In this document: piece after piece, positions 33,300 to 45,183 of the stretch | Layout of the letters: the number at the start of each line of letters is the position of its first letter | Numbering within the stretch: position 1 is the first letter of the stretch | DNA from: Tipula vernalis | Taxonomy: Eukaryota > Arthropoda > Insecta > Diptera > Tipulidae | NCBI GenBank assembly: GCA_958295665.1 | Contig: OY282560.1 | Location: 206,010,420-206,074,419 of the forward strand | DNA length: 64,000 nucleotides | Direction of reading: 5' to 3' | Notes under the pieces: generated by a model | What the model was told of the DNA's origin: nothing | Seen by the model: only the letters and a program-made list of their open reading frames with translations | Database searches by the model: none | Position numbers and translations under genes: made by a program

Positions 33300-36200
33300 A
33301 CCTTTGTACAGTATATGGTTCGATCTAATGTTGCGTATATAAATAAAAACTGTGTCAAGTGGGTCAGCTAAACAAAAAATGTGTAAATTTCAAAGTCCTT
33401 TTGTTTCCGATTTTCAGATCGCATAATCATAATAATAACCATAACAGTCATGAACAGAAAAAAATAGTATACGGTAGAATAATAAAAATAACAATAATAG
33501 TAATAACAATTTTTTAAATGTAACACTTAACATTACCATAAAAAGCAACCAAAACAATCATATCTCATCTTTTACAGTCGATCTACTTCGCTCCATTTTA
33601 TTGTACTGTGCTCTCTGTATATTTGTTTGTGTAAAGCTTTTATATAGCTTTTAAGATAATATTTATTTCGAGGGTGGTTTACTTGAAAGTTGGATACATA
33701 CATTTTATGTACTAGTCGTCTGTTTTTTTTTTTATACATAAATCCCATATGTGTACGCTTCTGTGAGTGACTCATTTAATATTTTTTTAAGATTACGTGA
33801 TTTCCAGTCATATTTCAATACGTTTATTTCTATATAATTTAATGTACATATTTACTCGAATCGATTGGCTCGCCAGATGGAAAATATCTATGCTGACAAT
33901 CTCATCAAAAACCAATTTTCCAATTTCATTGATCTGATTTTTTATTTTATTTTATTTATATTATAACTGTTCTGAAATTACTCTACTATTCTGGATAATA
34001 TTTCGCACATGCGATAACTATACAAAATTGAATTTTGCGCTGCTCTAATCTGCAAAAAAATCGTATTCGATTGTCTAGTCTCCATGGAATGCCCCAAAAC
34101 ACATTCATTTTTTTGATGAATTGTACAGATCTTAGACTACAATTTAATCAAACATAATTTAATTTTACTAGTTTGATTAACATTTTCTGTCACACACGAT
34201 TCCATACTTAACACGAAATAAATAATTAAATCCCATTATTAATCTACACTACAATTCGGGGAAAATCTAATAAAAATTCATATTTCTGCAAGTATTGGTA
34301 TATTGATCTAAAAAGAATAGGTAAAGCACAGAAAATTATGTAATCCAAATAAAAAAGAAACACACACACACACACATGGCAACCAACGCTCAACACTTAA
34401 AGTGCGTTTTACTTTTCCTTCTTCATAATAATATTTAAAATTTAATTTTCCACTTGTCTGGTTCAAAATTGACAATCAAAAAAAAAAATGTTTTTTGCTC
34501 ACTTAAAGCCCCTCTAGAAATTATAAATAAAAAATAAAATTTTCTAACGTCATACGTGTGTTGTAAGCGTACACCTGAAAAAATAATTTGTTTTATTATT
34601 TTTAATCAATAAAAAGCTTTATAATTGAATAGAAAGCTCTCTTTAAATGTATTTATTTATAAATTTTATGTTTCAATAAAATGTGTTATGTACAAATAAA
34701 TTTAAAATTAAAGCGTAATCCAATTTATTTATGTGCTTTTTAAAATACAAATATATTAAAGCTTTCCCGTATCGATGCATAGTCGTATGCAAAAAATGTT
34801 TCTTTTAAATTTATTGATTTGGTTTTTTATATTGTAAATTGTTCTCAGTTATTGTTCGTAATGTACGATATTTTCGGCAATATTGTCATTGTCTTTGTGT
34901 TAACAAATAGCTTTCGGATATATGTAGGTGGAACATTCCAGATTCCAGATTATTTAGGAAATGAAAATAAATCATTAGGCTTAGATTTTATTAACTAGCG
35001 ACCTCCGAAATATGTATCAGGGTACCAATTAAATTTAATTTAATTCAAACATATTCTTCTTTAAAGAAACGGATTGTTTAGTTTCGATTTTAAAATGCAT
35101 CCAACTTTTATTTTACACGGTACATAATTTTTCACAATTGTCTGCCGTTAAAGATCTTCACTGATATTTTTCACCGACTATGATTTTGTGTTCGCGCTTC
35201 TCTAATTAAATGAAATAAACGCACTAAACATTTTAGATTTTAATTGAATAAAATATATTTTATTTATTATTTAACCATCACCACTGTGCATTTTACGAGG
35301 GTTTTTGAAATACTGCCAAAATGCAATTTTTATAATTTGGATAACCAAAAAGAAATGAATATATTTACGTCATCGATATTATAATTGTATACAGTGCCCG
35401 AAGTATGTCATTCAATGTAGTGATCAAACGAATAATGGATAATAACGATCACTACATAATCCCCTCTCCAGACAAACACAGTGAAAGCCATTACGTAATA
35501 TAACAAAAATGAAAATAAAGCTCATAATTACGTTAGTATTTATTAACAAATCTGCAATTCTGTGTTTCGATAGGCAAGTTTCAATCTGTGTATGGAAATA
35601 GATTGATGTTTATTGTTTACATTTATGACAAAAAATTTCCGAAATCAACGAAAAACCTCAACAGACCTTGGTAAGGAGCAGAGCTGGAAACCATGGAAAA
35701 ACATTGTGTGGTGAGGTTTGGTAGTTTTAAAAGATGAAAAACCGTGGTAAGGTATGGGTCTACGGTATGATCAAGCTTCAAACCATGGTACACGGAAAAA
35801 AAAAATTATTGAAAAACACTAAAAGAATTATTTCAATCACAAAATATCGCTCTAATTGAACTATACATTGTTTATAACAAAACCCCTTTTATTAAATTTT
35901 ATTTTTGTGAAAATAAGCAAATCCAGTAATGATATTCATGAACTATATCTATTAAAATTATAATGACGTCATGGTTTGATCACTAAAATAATTGTAGTAT
36001 TCAATAAACTCATTATTGTAAATTAGAAATGTTCAATGATTTAAATTAATGAAATAATTATGTTAATTAAATTCTTTTGTTAAATTTATAATTTTTTTAA
36101 ATTTATAACTATAGAGTTAGTTAAATTCAATAATCTTCAAAGTAAGATTGACAATTATTTTTGTGAACATCACAAATAAGTTTATTTGTCGTTATATTAA

Positions 36201-36360
36201 AGGTTTTTGTTTTTGTAAATCATTAATATACAGCATTTTGAATATCACAAAAATTGTCAATTATTATCAGTGAAGATCATTGATATAGTCACAAATAAGT
36301 TGAAATGAATATACACAAAACATTTTGTGAAATTCAAATGGCTATACTCGTATATACATA
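33300..36360. other. intergenic DNA with small inverted repeats
   Basis: AT-rich, no coding sequence recognised. It holds a (CA)7 run near 34,362, repeated aaccatgg/ggtaagg motifs at 35,665-35,790, and an inverted pair near 36,146-36,168 and 36,243-36,264 (tgacaatt...tttgtga). Confidence 0.5.
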
Positions 36361-36386
36361 CATGTATATAAATATAAATATATTCA

Positions 36387-36639
<253 letters not shown>

Positions 36640-36999
36640 TAGGGTGTCCCTTATTTTCGAAGTTTGTAATTCAAAAACGCACACCCCTTATTTTGTTTCC
36701 TTTTACTAATTAAAAATAAATGTCAAAAGGCAAAATCGAAAAAAAAGCCGTTAAGCCGTGCCTCAGAGAGTCAGAACGTATTTTTTCTTTGTTTGCATTT
36801 CCGTTAAAAAAGATCATTTATTTTGTTCCTCAATTTTCGCAATTTTTGGAATAGCAGTCGAAAGTTATATTTTTTATAGATTTGTCGTAATATTATGTGT
36901 ACCGAATGAAATTTGTGATTTGTAAATGAAGAATTAAAAATAAACGGCAATATATAACCATTATAAAAATAGTCAGTCGGACTTTTTGTTTATTTTACG

Positions 37000-37420
37000 G
37001 CGAAAATTCACTTATTCCCGAATGGAAGCCATTAGCTTCTGGGTGGTATTTTCAGTGACTTTGGCATACCCATACGCTTTTTGCCAAATTTTTTAACAGG
37101 TATGGTAGAAATTGATTCGTCCAGTTCTTCATCTTTCTTTCTGATGTAATATTGGGGACCTGGAAGTGTCGAGAAATTCATTTTGACGTAAGTCTCGTCG
37201 TCCAATACGATACAATAATCTTTCCGTTCGTTCAACCATTTATTGAGATTCTTTGCTCGATCTATCCCTCTATTAAAATGTCCAACACTTATTTTTGGAA
37301 TTTTTGGCTTCTTATAAGTTCGACTATTCGTAGATTATTTCTGGTTTTAGCTCGTTCCACCACCGATTTTGATGTTTTGGCTTTTGTGGCCAAATCCCGC
37401 ACATTGTTTGCTCAGTAACC
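37000..37420 (-). pseudogene. mariner-type transposase fragment
   Basis: The minus strand reads NVRDLATKAKTSKSVVERAK, a helix-turn-helix before the catalytic domain. It then reads DYCIVLDDETYVKMNFSTLPG, where DDETYVK contains the first catalytic aspartate of a mariner subgroup. Last comes VKKFGKKRM. A stop separates the two parts (near 37,300) and the rest of the catalytic domain is missing. It could be the relic of the element that made the terminal repeats, or a nested fragment. Confidence 0.65.
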
Positions 37421-37519
37421 CTTTAGATAATATAAATTTGGGAATCACAAATTTCATTCTGTGCACATAATATTCATCAGTCATAACGTAAGTAATAATT
37501 ATATTAAAATACGAATTTT

Positions 37520-39887
37520 GTGTATTTTCACTATGTCGAGATCTATTTAATTGGACATATTAGTCAACAAATAGTAGGTTCGAAATTACCTTCAATAAGA
37601 CAAGTGCTTTCTGTTTTGTTTTACAAGGTTCGAATTGTTAAATTAACAATTAGCGAAAGTGCTAACTTAGCTGTACGTGAGTGCGGTATTTACTGGGAAA
37701 AAGGCAGAATACCAATCAGAGCTATTCCACACTGTGTAGTTAAATTAACTAAAGTTTATAGCGAATGGCGATCGATTCAAAAAAACTGTTTAAGAGAAAC
37801 TAAAGGTAATCGTAAAAAAGAACAGGAGTTTCAAACAAAATTAGACATGCTATTCGATATTGCTCACGCAGATGCATTACAAAAAATCAGAATCGAAGAA
37901 GATAAAGCTTTTTTAATAAGCCAACGGCAGACGGATCGACCTGGTTATCTCGGTGCCGGTGGTATAAACAAAAAATTAATGGAGAAAGAAAAGCGAAAAG
38001 AACAACGTCTAAGAAAAGAAGAAGAGAGAAAAGTAAAATCACGTGTCGAACAAGAGCCATCAACATCAACTTCACCTGATAAATATGAAGAAGGAGAGGA
38101 AGAAAGTGATTGTGATATAACTTCCGAAGAAGAATATCTATCACCACCCCCCGCCAAACAGACACGTGGAAAACAAAATTTCATTACTCCAAAGTTAGTT
38201 GCAGTACTAGATAGGTGTAAGTTAAGTGTGCGAGATTCCATGTATGTTCTGGAAGCAACTGCAGAAGCTTTATCACATAATATTGATGAATTGATAATAA
38301 ATCGTTCGTCAATTCATCGCTGTCGGAAAAAGTTGAGGGTTGAACGTGCAGCATTGATTCAAAATCAATTTAAAGAATCTATGCCTAATTATGTTATCGT
38401 CCACTGGGACGGAAAATTGTTACCAGCTTTAAATGTTCGGGATAACGCAACTGAATATTTACCTGTTACTGTACAAGCGAGAATATTGAACAATTGATAA
38501 GCATTAAAAAGCTTCAAGGCTCACCGGAAGGATCAAGCTGATGCCGTTTTGAAGCTCTAGATAATTGGGGGACTGTGGTGAACGAGTTCAGGGACTTTGT
38601 TGTGATACTACAGCATCAATACTGGGCGTCTCAAAGGAGCCTGTGTTTTATTGGAACAAAGATTAGGACGCAGTCTAGCATACTTTCTTTGTCGCCATCA
38701 TATTTATGAGCTAGTTTTGCGATGTGCTTTTGAGGTCAAACTTCCACAAGTCACTACAAGCCCGGATATTCCAGTATTTAAATTATTTTCAAAAGAATTG
38801 AAAGATATTGATCCTACCAAATATTTAAATGCATTAACAGATGAAAAATGTTTACAAGTCCTTAATGATAAAAAAGATGAGATTATACGATTTGCACAAG
38901 AGCGATTGCAATTTCTTTATCGAGATGATTATCGTGAATTTCTTCAATTAGTCATTATATTTTTGGGTGGGAATGCCTGAAAATCCCCATTTAAAATTCG
39001 ACCACCTGGTGCCATGCATCAGGCCCGCTGGATGAGTCGAGCAATCTATAGTCTAAAGATATTTTTGTTTAGACATCAGTACACAGTTTCGGTCAAACAA
39101 CTAAATTCGTTTCGTGATATTTGTATTTTTATTGTAATTATATACACCAAAGTTTGGTTCAATTGTGCATGCCCTATCAAAGCACCGAATCAGGATTTAA
39201 ACTTTCTAAAAGATTTGTAAAGGTAGGTTCATATTTGGAGCTTAAAAATTCAGTATTTAATGAATAATCATCAATTATTTTTATCATAGGTTCGAAAAAT
39301 ATAGATGCAACCATGTCATCAGCAACTATTAATAAGTTTTGTAACCACCTGTGGTACCTTACCGAAGAAACTGCTGCTTTATCCTTCTTTGATGACAATG
39401 TGTCGATTGAGGTTAAACAAAAAATGAAAGAGCTTGAAAACCTGTAGTACTTCTACTGGACTTAAACATCTAACGTTAAGCGCAAAAGATATAAACGAGC
39501 ATTTTATGGGTACATTTTTGATAATTAATCTGTATCTTTTAAATATACTAATATCTATTTAATTTACACACCGTAGAAGAACTATTGATTCGTTTATATC
39601 TGAAAATAGTAACAATTTTTTCGGAAAGGTTTGATATAAACGTTCAGTTTCTTGAAGAAGATCCTGCTGATTGGAATTTGAATACCCACTATATTCGTGG
39701 CAGGGAAATCACAAAATCGTTGAATGTTGTTAATGATACAGCAGAAAGATCTGTTAGATTGGTAGAAGATTACCATGGGCGTCTAACGAAAGATGAAGCA
39801 CAAAAGGAATTTATTTTACGTTGTGTTCAAGAACATCGTCGCTTATTTCCGAAGTGCAATAAGGAAATTTTGAAAAAGACATTTTAA
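37520..39887 (+). pseudogene. KRBA2-like transposase-related protein, frame-broken
   Basis: 37520-38497 encodes an N-terminal region (LPSIRQVLSVLFYKVRIVKL, CVVKLTKVYSEWRSIQKN, LFDIAHADALQKIRIEEDKA), an acidic/basic linker, and HWDGKLLPAL with a conserved aspartate. At about 38,610-38,630 the motif CDTTAS is followed by NTGRLKGACVLLEQ in another frame, so about one base has been lost. The next frame (38651-38980) has LCRHHIYELVLR and RDDYREFLQLVIIFLGG. Then come GAMHQARWMSRAIYSLKIFL (39,010), FCNHLWYLTEETAALSFFDD (39,335; an intron is possible before it) and VVNDTAERSVRLVEDY (39,725). This family is widespread in arthropod genomes. The D...CDTTAxN...NDxAER pattern suggests an RNase H-fold transposase, which is inference. 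Confidence 0.75.
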
Positions 39888-40104
39888 AATATTGTTTAAA
39901 ATGTCTAACATTATTTTTATTATGTATTCCAGTTAAATAAAAATAGTAGTAATACACAAAAATTAAATATTCTTTATTTTTTTAATTTTAACTAGATTCG
40001 GCTAAGATTTTGCATAGATACATTACATACTAAAAGGAAAAAAAGTGGAGGGTGTGTGTTACAATAATCAAAAAAACAAAATAATTGGCAAAATAAGGGA
40101 CACC

Positions 40105-40108
<4 letters not shown>

Positions 40109-40158
<50 letters not shown>

Positions 40159-40171
40159 ATATATATATATG

Positions 40172-40226
<55 letters not shown>
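40109..40226. repeat. (TA)n microsatellite, right of the 3.47-kb transposon
   Basis: TA repeat with two ATTATA interruptions. Continuation of the tract split by the transposon. Confidence 0.95.
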
Positions 40227-40227
<1 letters not shown>

Positions 40228-41030
40228 GAGTATATACCCAAGTAACAATTTGGAGTGATCAAAACGTTTGGTGCCATCTAAAATTCACAGTAATTTAGTT
40301 ATAATAGCAGCAAAAATGGTAATCGTAGTTTGCTTGCCGATTTGTTATAGCAACGTCAAACAGCAAACTCGCAATAAATGGTAATTACTTTGAGACAGCA
40401 GTTTGATTTATTTAAAAATATAGGTTCCCATATAGCAAAAAATTATATTTGCAGTTTCGCTGTGCTTAACGCAAAATAGTTACATAAGAAAATTAATGTT
40501 ATAACAGCAAACACATAGTTAAAGGAATCGGTTCGAAAATAGCAAACACTCAGAAATAACTAAAGAGCTATTATTTTGGAAATTTTTGTAACAATAACAA
40601 TTTGTTGCTAAAATATTGGTAAAAAAACTTATTTCTATAATTGCATCTACAATTTTAATGATGTCATTCTAATTATGTTTCAAACGGGAATCAAATTTCA
40701 TCGGCCAGTTTGAAAAAGTAGGTCAGAAAGGAAAACGCGACTTAAAAATATTTGATATTAATAATAAAATTAAAATCAAAAAATTTTTCGAAAAATTTAT
40801 TTTCCTGAAAAATAAATCCAATCTGTTAAAAAGCTTTGGTAATCAACCAAAAGCTGAAGATTGGCGTTTTTTTAATATTTGCATGTGATAAAGTTGTTTT
40901 TGTCGAACTTTTTTAACCAGATAAATGATGCAGCATTTTTATGAGAAGAAAAACTAAATTAAAAGATGGTTTTAATAAATGTAACAGCTAAATAGCATAA
41001 TAGACACCATTTTAACTATTTGTCCTAAAC
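40227..41030. other. intergenic DNA, no gene recognised
   Basis: AT-rich, stops in all frames. Several atagcaaa/acagcaaac phrases recur between 40,300 and 40,560, possibly a decayed repeat. Confidence 0.5.
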
Positions 41031-41059
41031 TTCTGCGCATCTGCATTACGTCCTACAAT

Positions 41060-42170
41060 CGTGCCCAGGAATTCCCGGTAACAGCTAAAGCTACGTCATC
41101 TGCGTACGCGATAACTTCAATACCCTCTCTCTCCAATTCAAGTAGTAACCCGTTTACCACTATGTTCCAGAGAAGAGGGGTCAGAACCCCCCCCCCCCCC
41201 CCCTGCGGGAGTTCCCCTAGTTACTCGCCTCTTGATGGTGGAGTCCCCCAACTTCGAGCTAACAATCCTGCTTCCTAGCATATAATTGATTAACCCTATC
41301 AGCGGAACGTCCACCTCCAAAATGACAATCCCTCCTTGATTGCCCTCCCGCTTTCACATTATTAAAGGCGAGCTCTATATCCAGGAAGGCCACCAAACAG
41401 AATTCCTTCGAATTAATCGATTTCTCAATCGTAGACACCAAGGCGTGCAGAGCAGTGTCCACAGATCTACCCTTTGTGTACGCATGCTGAGACGATGGCC
41501 CACTTCCTGGCACCTATTTTATCTCTGATGTATACATCCAGCAGCCTTTCCAAGGTTTTCAAAAAAAAGGATGATATAGTTATTTGGTCGTAGGTCCTTA
41601 GGATAGACATGGTAGCTTTTCCCCGCTTTCGGTATGAACACCACATTGACCTCCGTCCAGTACCTAGGAATATAGCCCAGCTTCAAACACCCTTTGAATA
41701 TAGCTTCCAGGTAGGGAAGAATAAATTCTGAGTTGTTTTGAAGTTCCCGCTGGTATAATTTGATCCGGACCAGCCGATTTAAATGGTTTAAAACCCCTCA
41801 GTGCCCATCGGATCCGTTTTCTGGTTACGATATCCTCTGTGGTTACCGACAGTGATTCCTGATGATTGCTACGCACCAACAGGTCTTCAAAGCTCCCTGG
41901 GAAGTGTGTCTCGAAGAGAAGCTCCAGAGATTCTCCACTAGAAGCTGTCCAAGATCCGTCCGGTTTTTATCAAAAAACTAGGACTAGCTGTACTTTTGGA
42001 AAGAATCTTCCTAAGGCGGGAGGTTTCGGATACCTCTATCTTCCATATTATCACAGAAGATTCTCCAAGACCTCCTTTGTGCCTTTCTTAATTCTTTCTT
42101 ATAAATTCCGAGTTTCTCCTTATAGGAGTCCCAATCCTGAGCCTCCCTTGTATTTTTAGCTCTATTAAAG
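41060..42170 (-). pseudogene. LINE reverse transcriptase, broken
   Basis: Minus-strand pieces in changing frames: VVFIPKAGKSYHVYPKDLRP (about 41,650-41,590), SQHAYTKGRSVDTALHALVS, VAFLDIELAFNNVK (motif A aspartate; 41,513-41,340), RGTP followed by a run of 18 C on the plus strand (41,190-41,207) where the family has RGTPQGGV, then VIAYADDVALAVTGNSWARL (YADD catalytic motif, about 41,115). The homopolymer has replaced or expanded the QGG codons and shifts the frame. Upstream of this, RT start sequences are interrupted by several stops. The thumb and RNase H regions are missing. Confidence 0.85.
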
Positions 42171-42171
42171 G

Positions 42172-43095
42172 CTATCCTACAAGCCTAACGATAGGTTCCC
42201 AGTTCCCTGGACCACCATACCGGTTTTTGCCTACCCCTAGGCTTAGCCAGTGGGCAGGCAGCGCGAAAGGATCGGTTGCATGCGCTAGTAACGCTAGCCA
42301 CCATGTCCTCCAGCTCCCCAACGTCGTCGGGGGCTCTATTGCCCTCGTCGGTAACATTTCCTCCAATAATTCCCCATATTTGCTCCAGTTGGTCCTTCTA
42401 GGGTTCCTCAAGGCTTCCCGGGTAGCAGGGTGAATATCGAGGCTATAGGTTAAATATCGATGATCAGAAAAGGAGTGTTCCTTATCCACCCTCCAATTTT
42501 TAACCATATGAAGAATATTATTTGAGGCAATGGTCACGTCTAGAACCTCCTGCCTGTTACTAGTAATAAATGTGGGTTCCCGCCCAATATTACACACTGA
42601 AAGGTTAGTACTCATGAAATAATCAAAAAGCGACTCACCTCTTTCATTAATGTCTGTGCTTCCCCAGATAGTGTGATGCGCATTAGCATCAACTCCCAGT
42701 ACCACACCTACCTTTGATTGTTCCGCTTTACGGATCAGCTCCTCCAGGTTATCCGGAGGAACCTCCTTCTCCCGGTCCATGTAGGCTGAAACTAGCCAGA
42801 ATCTACAAGTGCCTACTTCCAGGCTAACTGCAGTAGTGTCAACATTGCTGTATTGAGAGAGAAGGAAAAGATTAATATTATTTTTCCCAAGAATACAAGA
42901 TCTGATCTTCCCAGACTTACTAGAGGATATAATTTTATACCCCTTGGTTCTGAGGCCACAGATCCGGTTGTTGTTAATCCAGGGTTCTTGGATTAATATC
43001 ACATCCTCACCCGAACTAGTCAGCCTGAGAAGTAGAGCTGCCGAAGCAGCCTTAGAATGGTGAAGGTTAATTTGTGTTATCTTAATCATAACCAT
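42172..43095 (-). CDS. LINE ORF2, AP-type endonuclease domain
   Basis: 307 residues: KITQINLHHSKAASAALLLR at the start, VILIQEPW (catalytic glutamate), VSAYMDRE, VVLGVDANAHHTIWGS (aspartate and asparagine of the active site), EVLDVTIAS and SFSDHRYLTYSL (the terminal SDH). This is the endonuclease that nicks the target DNA to start reverse transcription. All catalytic motifs are present. The open frame ends at 42172; in an intact element it would run on into the reverse transcriptase, so the protein is truncated. It begins about 180 bp after ORF1. Confidence 0.9.
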   Translation of the reverse strand: MVMIKITQINLHHSKAASAALLLRLTSSGEDVILIQEPWINNNRICGLRTKGYKIISSSKSGKIRSCILGKNNINLFLLSQYSNVDTTAVSLEVGTCRFWLVSAYMDREKEVPPDNLEELIRKAEQSKVGVVLGVDANAHHTIWGSTDINERGESLFDYFMSTNLSVCNIGREPTFITSNRQEVLDVTIASNNILHMVKNWRVDKEHSFSDHRYLTYSLDIHPATREALRNPRRTNWSKYGELLEEMLPTRAIEPPTTLGSWRTWWLALLAHATDPFALPAHWLSLGVGKNRYGGPGNWEPIVRLVG

Positions 43096-43276
43096 TTAAC
43101 CTCTACCTATCTCTATGGTATATTCCTGCTACCGCAGGAATATTATTTCTCGGTATTTTGGGGTGCGCCGGATCCTTTTTATAAACGTTGAGAGTAATTG
43201 ACCCGAAACCGAAGTCAATTACTCCCTTCGTTTTATGCAGGAGGGCAAGGGACTCCTTATTTATTACCATAATTGA

Positions 43277-44119
43277 TCATTTCGAGCCCCCCTTCGCCTC
43301 CTCCTGCTTGACGATCTTCCAATTTCCGGTCGGAAGACTTGGGTTACTGGCCTGAATGATTTCCAAAGCCTCGTCAGGGCTAGCCGGTTCGGATGGCAGC
43401 CAGACACGTGCCCTCGGCCTGCTGGGAATTTCCTCCCGACTAACTGCCGCAAGCTTTGCGCCTGGCCACACCTCCCCTACTTTCGCTATAGTCTTTTTAT
43501 AAAGATCCACAGATCTAGATTCCAAGCATGAAGTCATCTTCACACGCCCTTGATACCACTCCGCATCTCTGCAGGATGGGGGAGGTCCCGGATTTTCACC
43601 CAGGACCTTTAAAAAGACGAGGTTGAGTGCATTATACACCAACCTCCATTTTTCGGCCGTGATGCTCCCATCTTCTTGACTTTCGTCAATGACGGCTAGC
43701 ATCAATACATGCTCCCTCAGGACATCGCTGAACAGCTTTGTTCCTGAGTTGGAGCTCGGCTTCCTTTCAGTCACCAACTTGGCCCGCTTGCTATTGACTA
43801 CTTCCACCTCGTCCTGGGACCGCTGTCTTTTCGACACATGGTCCCTTTCCGAGCCTCCGCAGCCCACAGTGCTCCTTGCCCAAGCTACTGATGTTCTTTG
43901 CTCTTCCGTAAGCTGCCCCTCGGGGGTCGCAGCCCACTTCTCGAGAATTCGGAATGCCGAGCGGCGATTCCTGTATCGCCTTTTCGCCGGAGGAATGTCT
44001 CTCGTACCACTCCCCTGTGCTGCGTTGATACCGCTAACACCCGGGACTTTTGCCCTAGAGCCAACCCCCTTTGCAACTTTAGAGGCCCCACCCGTCTGGT
44101 TCGAGGTACCCCCATTCAC
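43277..44119 (-). CDS. LINE ORF1 (nucleic-acid-binding protein, DUF4780-like)
   Basis: A 280-residue intact frame. The N-terminal 100 residues are rich in glycine, serine and basic residues (PPAKRRYRNRRSAFRILEKW). The C-terminal half (residues about 140-275) has HVLMLAVIDESQEDGSITAE, WYQGRVKMTSCLESRSVDLY, IPSRPRARVWLP and LQIIQ-type LEIIQASNPSLPTGNWKIVK. This resembles ORF1 proteins of I/R1/LOA-like LINEs (DUF4780), which coat the element RNA. No CCHC knuckles are visible. The large open frame on the opposite strand (43,689-44,135) is a shadow of the high GC content. Confidence 0.8.
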   Translation of the reverse strand: MNGGTSNQTGGASKVAKGVGSRAKVPGVSGINAAQGSGTRDIPPAKRRYRNRRSAFRILEKWAATPEGQLTEEQRTSVAWARSTVGCGGSERDHVSKRQRSQDEVEVVNSKRAKLVTERKPSSNSGTKLFSDVLREHVLMLAVIDESQEDGSITAEKWRLVYNALNLVFLKVLGENPGPPPSCRDAEWYQGRVKMTSCLESRSVDLYKKTIAKVGEVWPGAKLAAVSREEIPSRPRARVWLPSEPASPDEALEIIQASNPSLPTGNWKIVKQEEAKGGSK

Positions 44120-44815
44120 TGATACCGGCTTTTGAGGAGAGCCGGTGCCCTTTGTTTATTCGTTGTTCGATCTTTCCATCTAATTCCCACGAGTATCGGA
44201 GAAATAGAGGTCCGCCTGCGCAGAGATCCGAATACGCAGGTAAGGCTAAATGCAACTGGAGGTCGCCAGATATCCAGAGGGCTCCGTTAGCGACTGGGCT
44301 TTGTTAAATGGGCCCCCAGCCTAGTTGATCATCAGCACGGGTCGCTTAACACCTTAATCCAGCCCATTCGGCTCGCTAGCACCGCGCCCTCCCAGCACCC
44401 CTTCCCTCCGCCCACATTCTCTCCCCCTTTCACCTATTCACATGGAGAGCCCAATCCAATGGGATCCATTCCATTCCCCGGGTCACCCGTTTATAGGGGT
44501 ACCCCTACTCATCACCCGCGGAGACTCCGGAGGTGCAGAGAGGACACGACGCCCAGTCCGCCGTGGTTATTGGTCGATGGTTTTCTGGCGCCATCTGTTC
44601 GCCTTTCCATGCTGGGCATCATAGGCACTCAGAATTTAATGAACTGAGGTTAACCACTCCCCAGTTCCCTGAGACTCCCCCACCAGCTGGACTGCGGTTG
44701 GGGCGGCTTATTTAATTCACCGCTAGCCTACCTATCGATAGGCCGTCCACTATCCACCACCTGTGACCCCCCCGATAGCTGCAGTACGCCACGGGACTAA
44801 GTTGGTTGCTCTCCG
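44120..44815 (-). other. 5' untranslated region of the R1/LOA-like LINE
   Basis: GC-rich, non-coding. It contains aaggctaaatgcaactggag (44,243-44,262, plus strand), a segment also found in the short LINE insert at about 28,973-29,010, linking the two elements. The exact 5' end was estimated from the drop in GC content. Confidence 0.55.
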
Positions 44816-45004
44816 ATAAATATTTTGGAAGTTACAGTTTAATATTTGGGTGTACTTTTTTTCTGAACCAAATTTTTTAAACACCCTGTATCTCAAAGGA
44901 TATCAAAAATGGATCCCACCTCCACATACGATTTGTTTCTCAGAATAAACCAAGGAATCACCCCATGACGGATCAGCATCCCAAACCCGGACACCCGTAT
45001 ATTG
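44816..45004. other. short spacer
   Basis: Non-coding. It contains acaccctgtatctcaaagga, a phrase of the kind seen at ends of insect DNA transposons, but no partner was found nearby. Confidence 0.35.
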
Positions 45005-45005
45005 T

Positions 45006-45183
45006 ACTGATAATTTACTAACTATTGATCGCATTGGTGTCTGTAACCGGGTCGAGTCTGTCCCAACTAATAATCCTATCCTATCCTTCGGTTTTGTTAT
45101 ATGTGTACGGGTGTACGGCATGGGCCCGGGAGTCCGGGAGATCCTCCTATAACGCTTGGTCGTACACTCATAATCAATCAATT
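45006..45183 (+). mobile_element. 3' end of an I-clade-like LINE (severely 5' truncated)
   Basis: About 178 bp closely match the 3' end of LINE copy A (gatcgcattggtgtctgtaa, tcctatcctatccttcggtt) and end in the same CAATC-type tail (taatcaatcaatta). Such very short copies arise from incomplete reverse transcription. Confidence 0.85.

Larger units (their letters stand above)
41035..44815 (-). mobile_element. R1/LOA-like LINE, GC-richer than its surroundings
   Basis: A minus-strand non-LTR retrotransposon with a 5' region (about 44,815-44,120), ORF1, an endonuclease and the first part of a reverse transcriptase. It stops just after the YADD motif, so it is truncated at its 3' end (left). Its base composition is much richer in G and C than the flanking AT-rich DNA. 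The endonuclease and ORF1 frames are intact, which suggests fairly recent arrival, while the RT is frame-broken. Confidence 0.88.

Noticed and set aside
40045..40277. Open frames through the second (TA)n tract
   Set aside because: Same artefact of TA repeats.
43689..44135. 148-codon plus-strand frame opposite LINE ORF1
   Set aside because: A shadow of the GC-rich ORF1 on the other strand, which has the recognisable domain.
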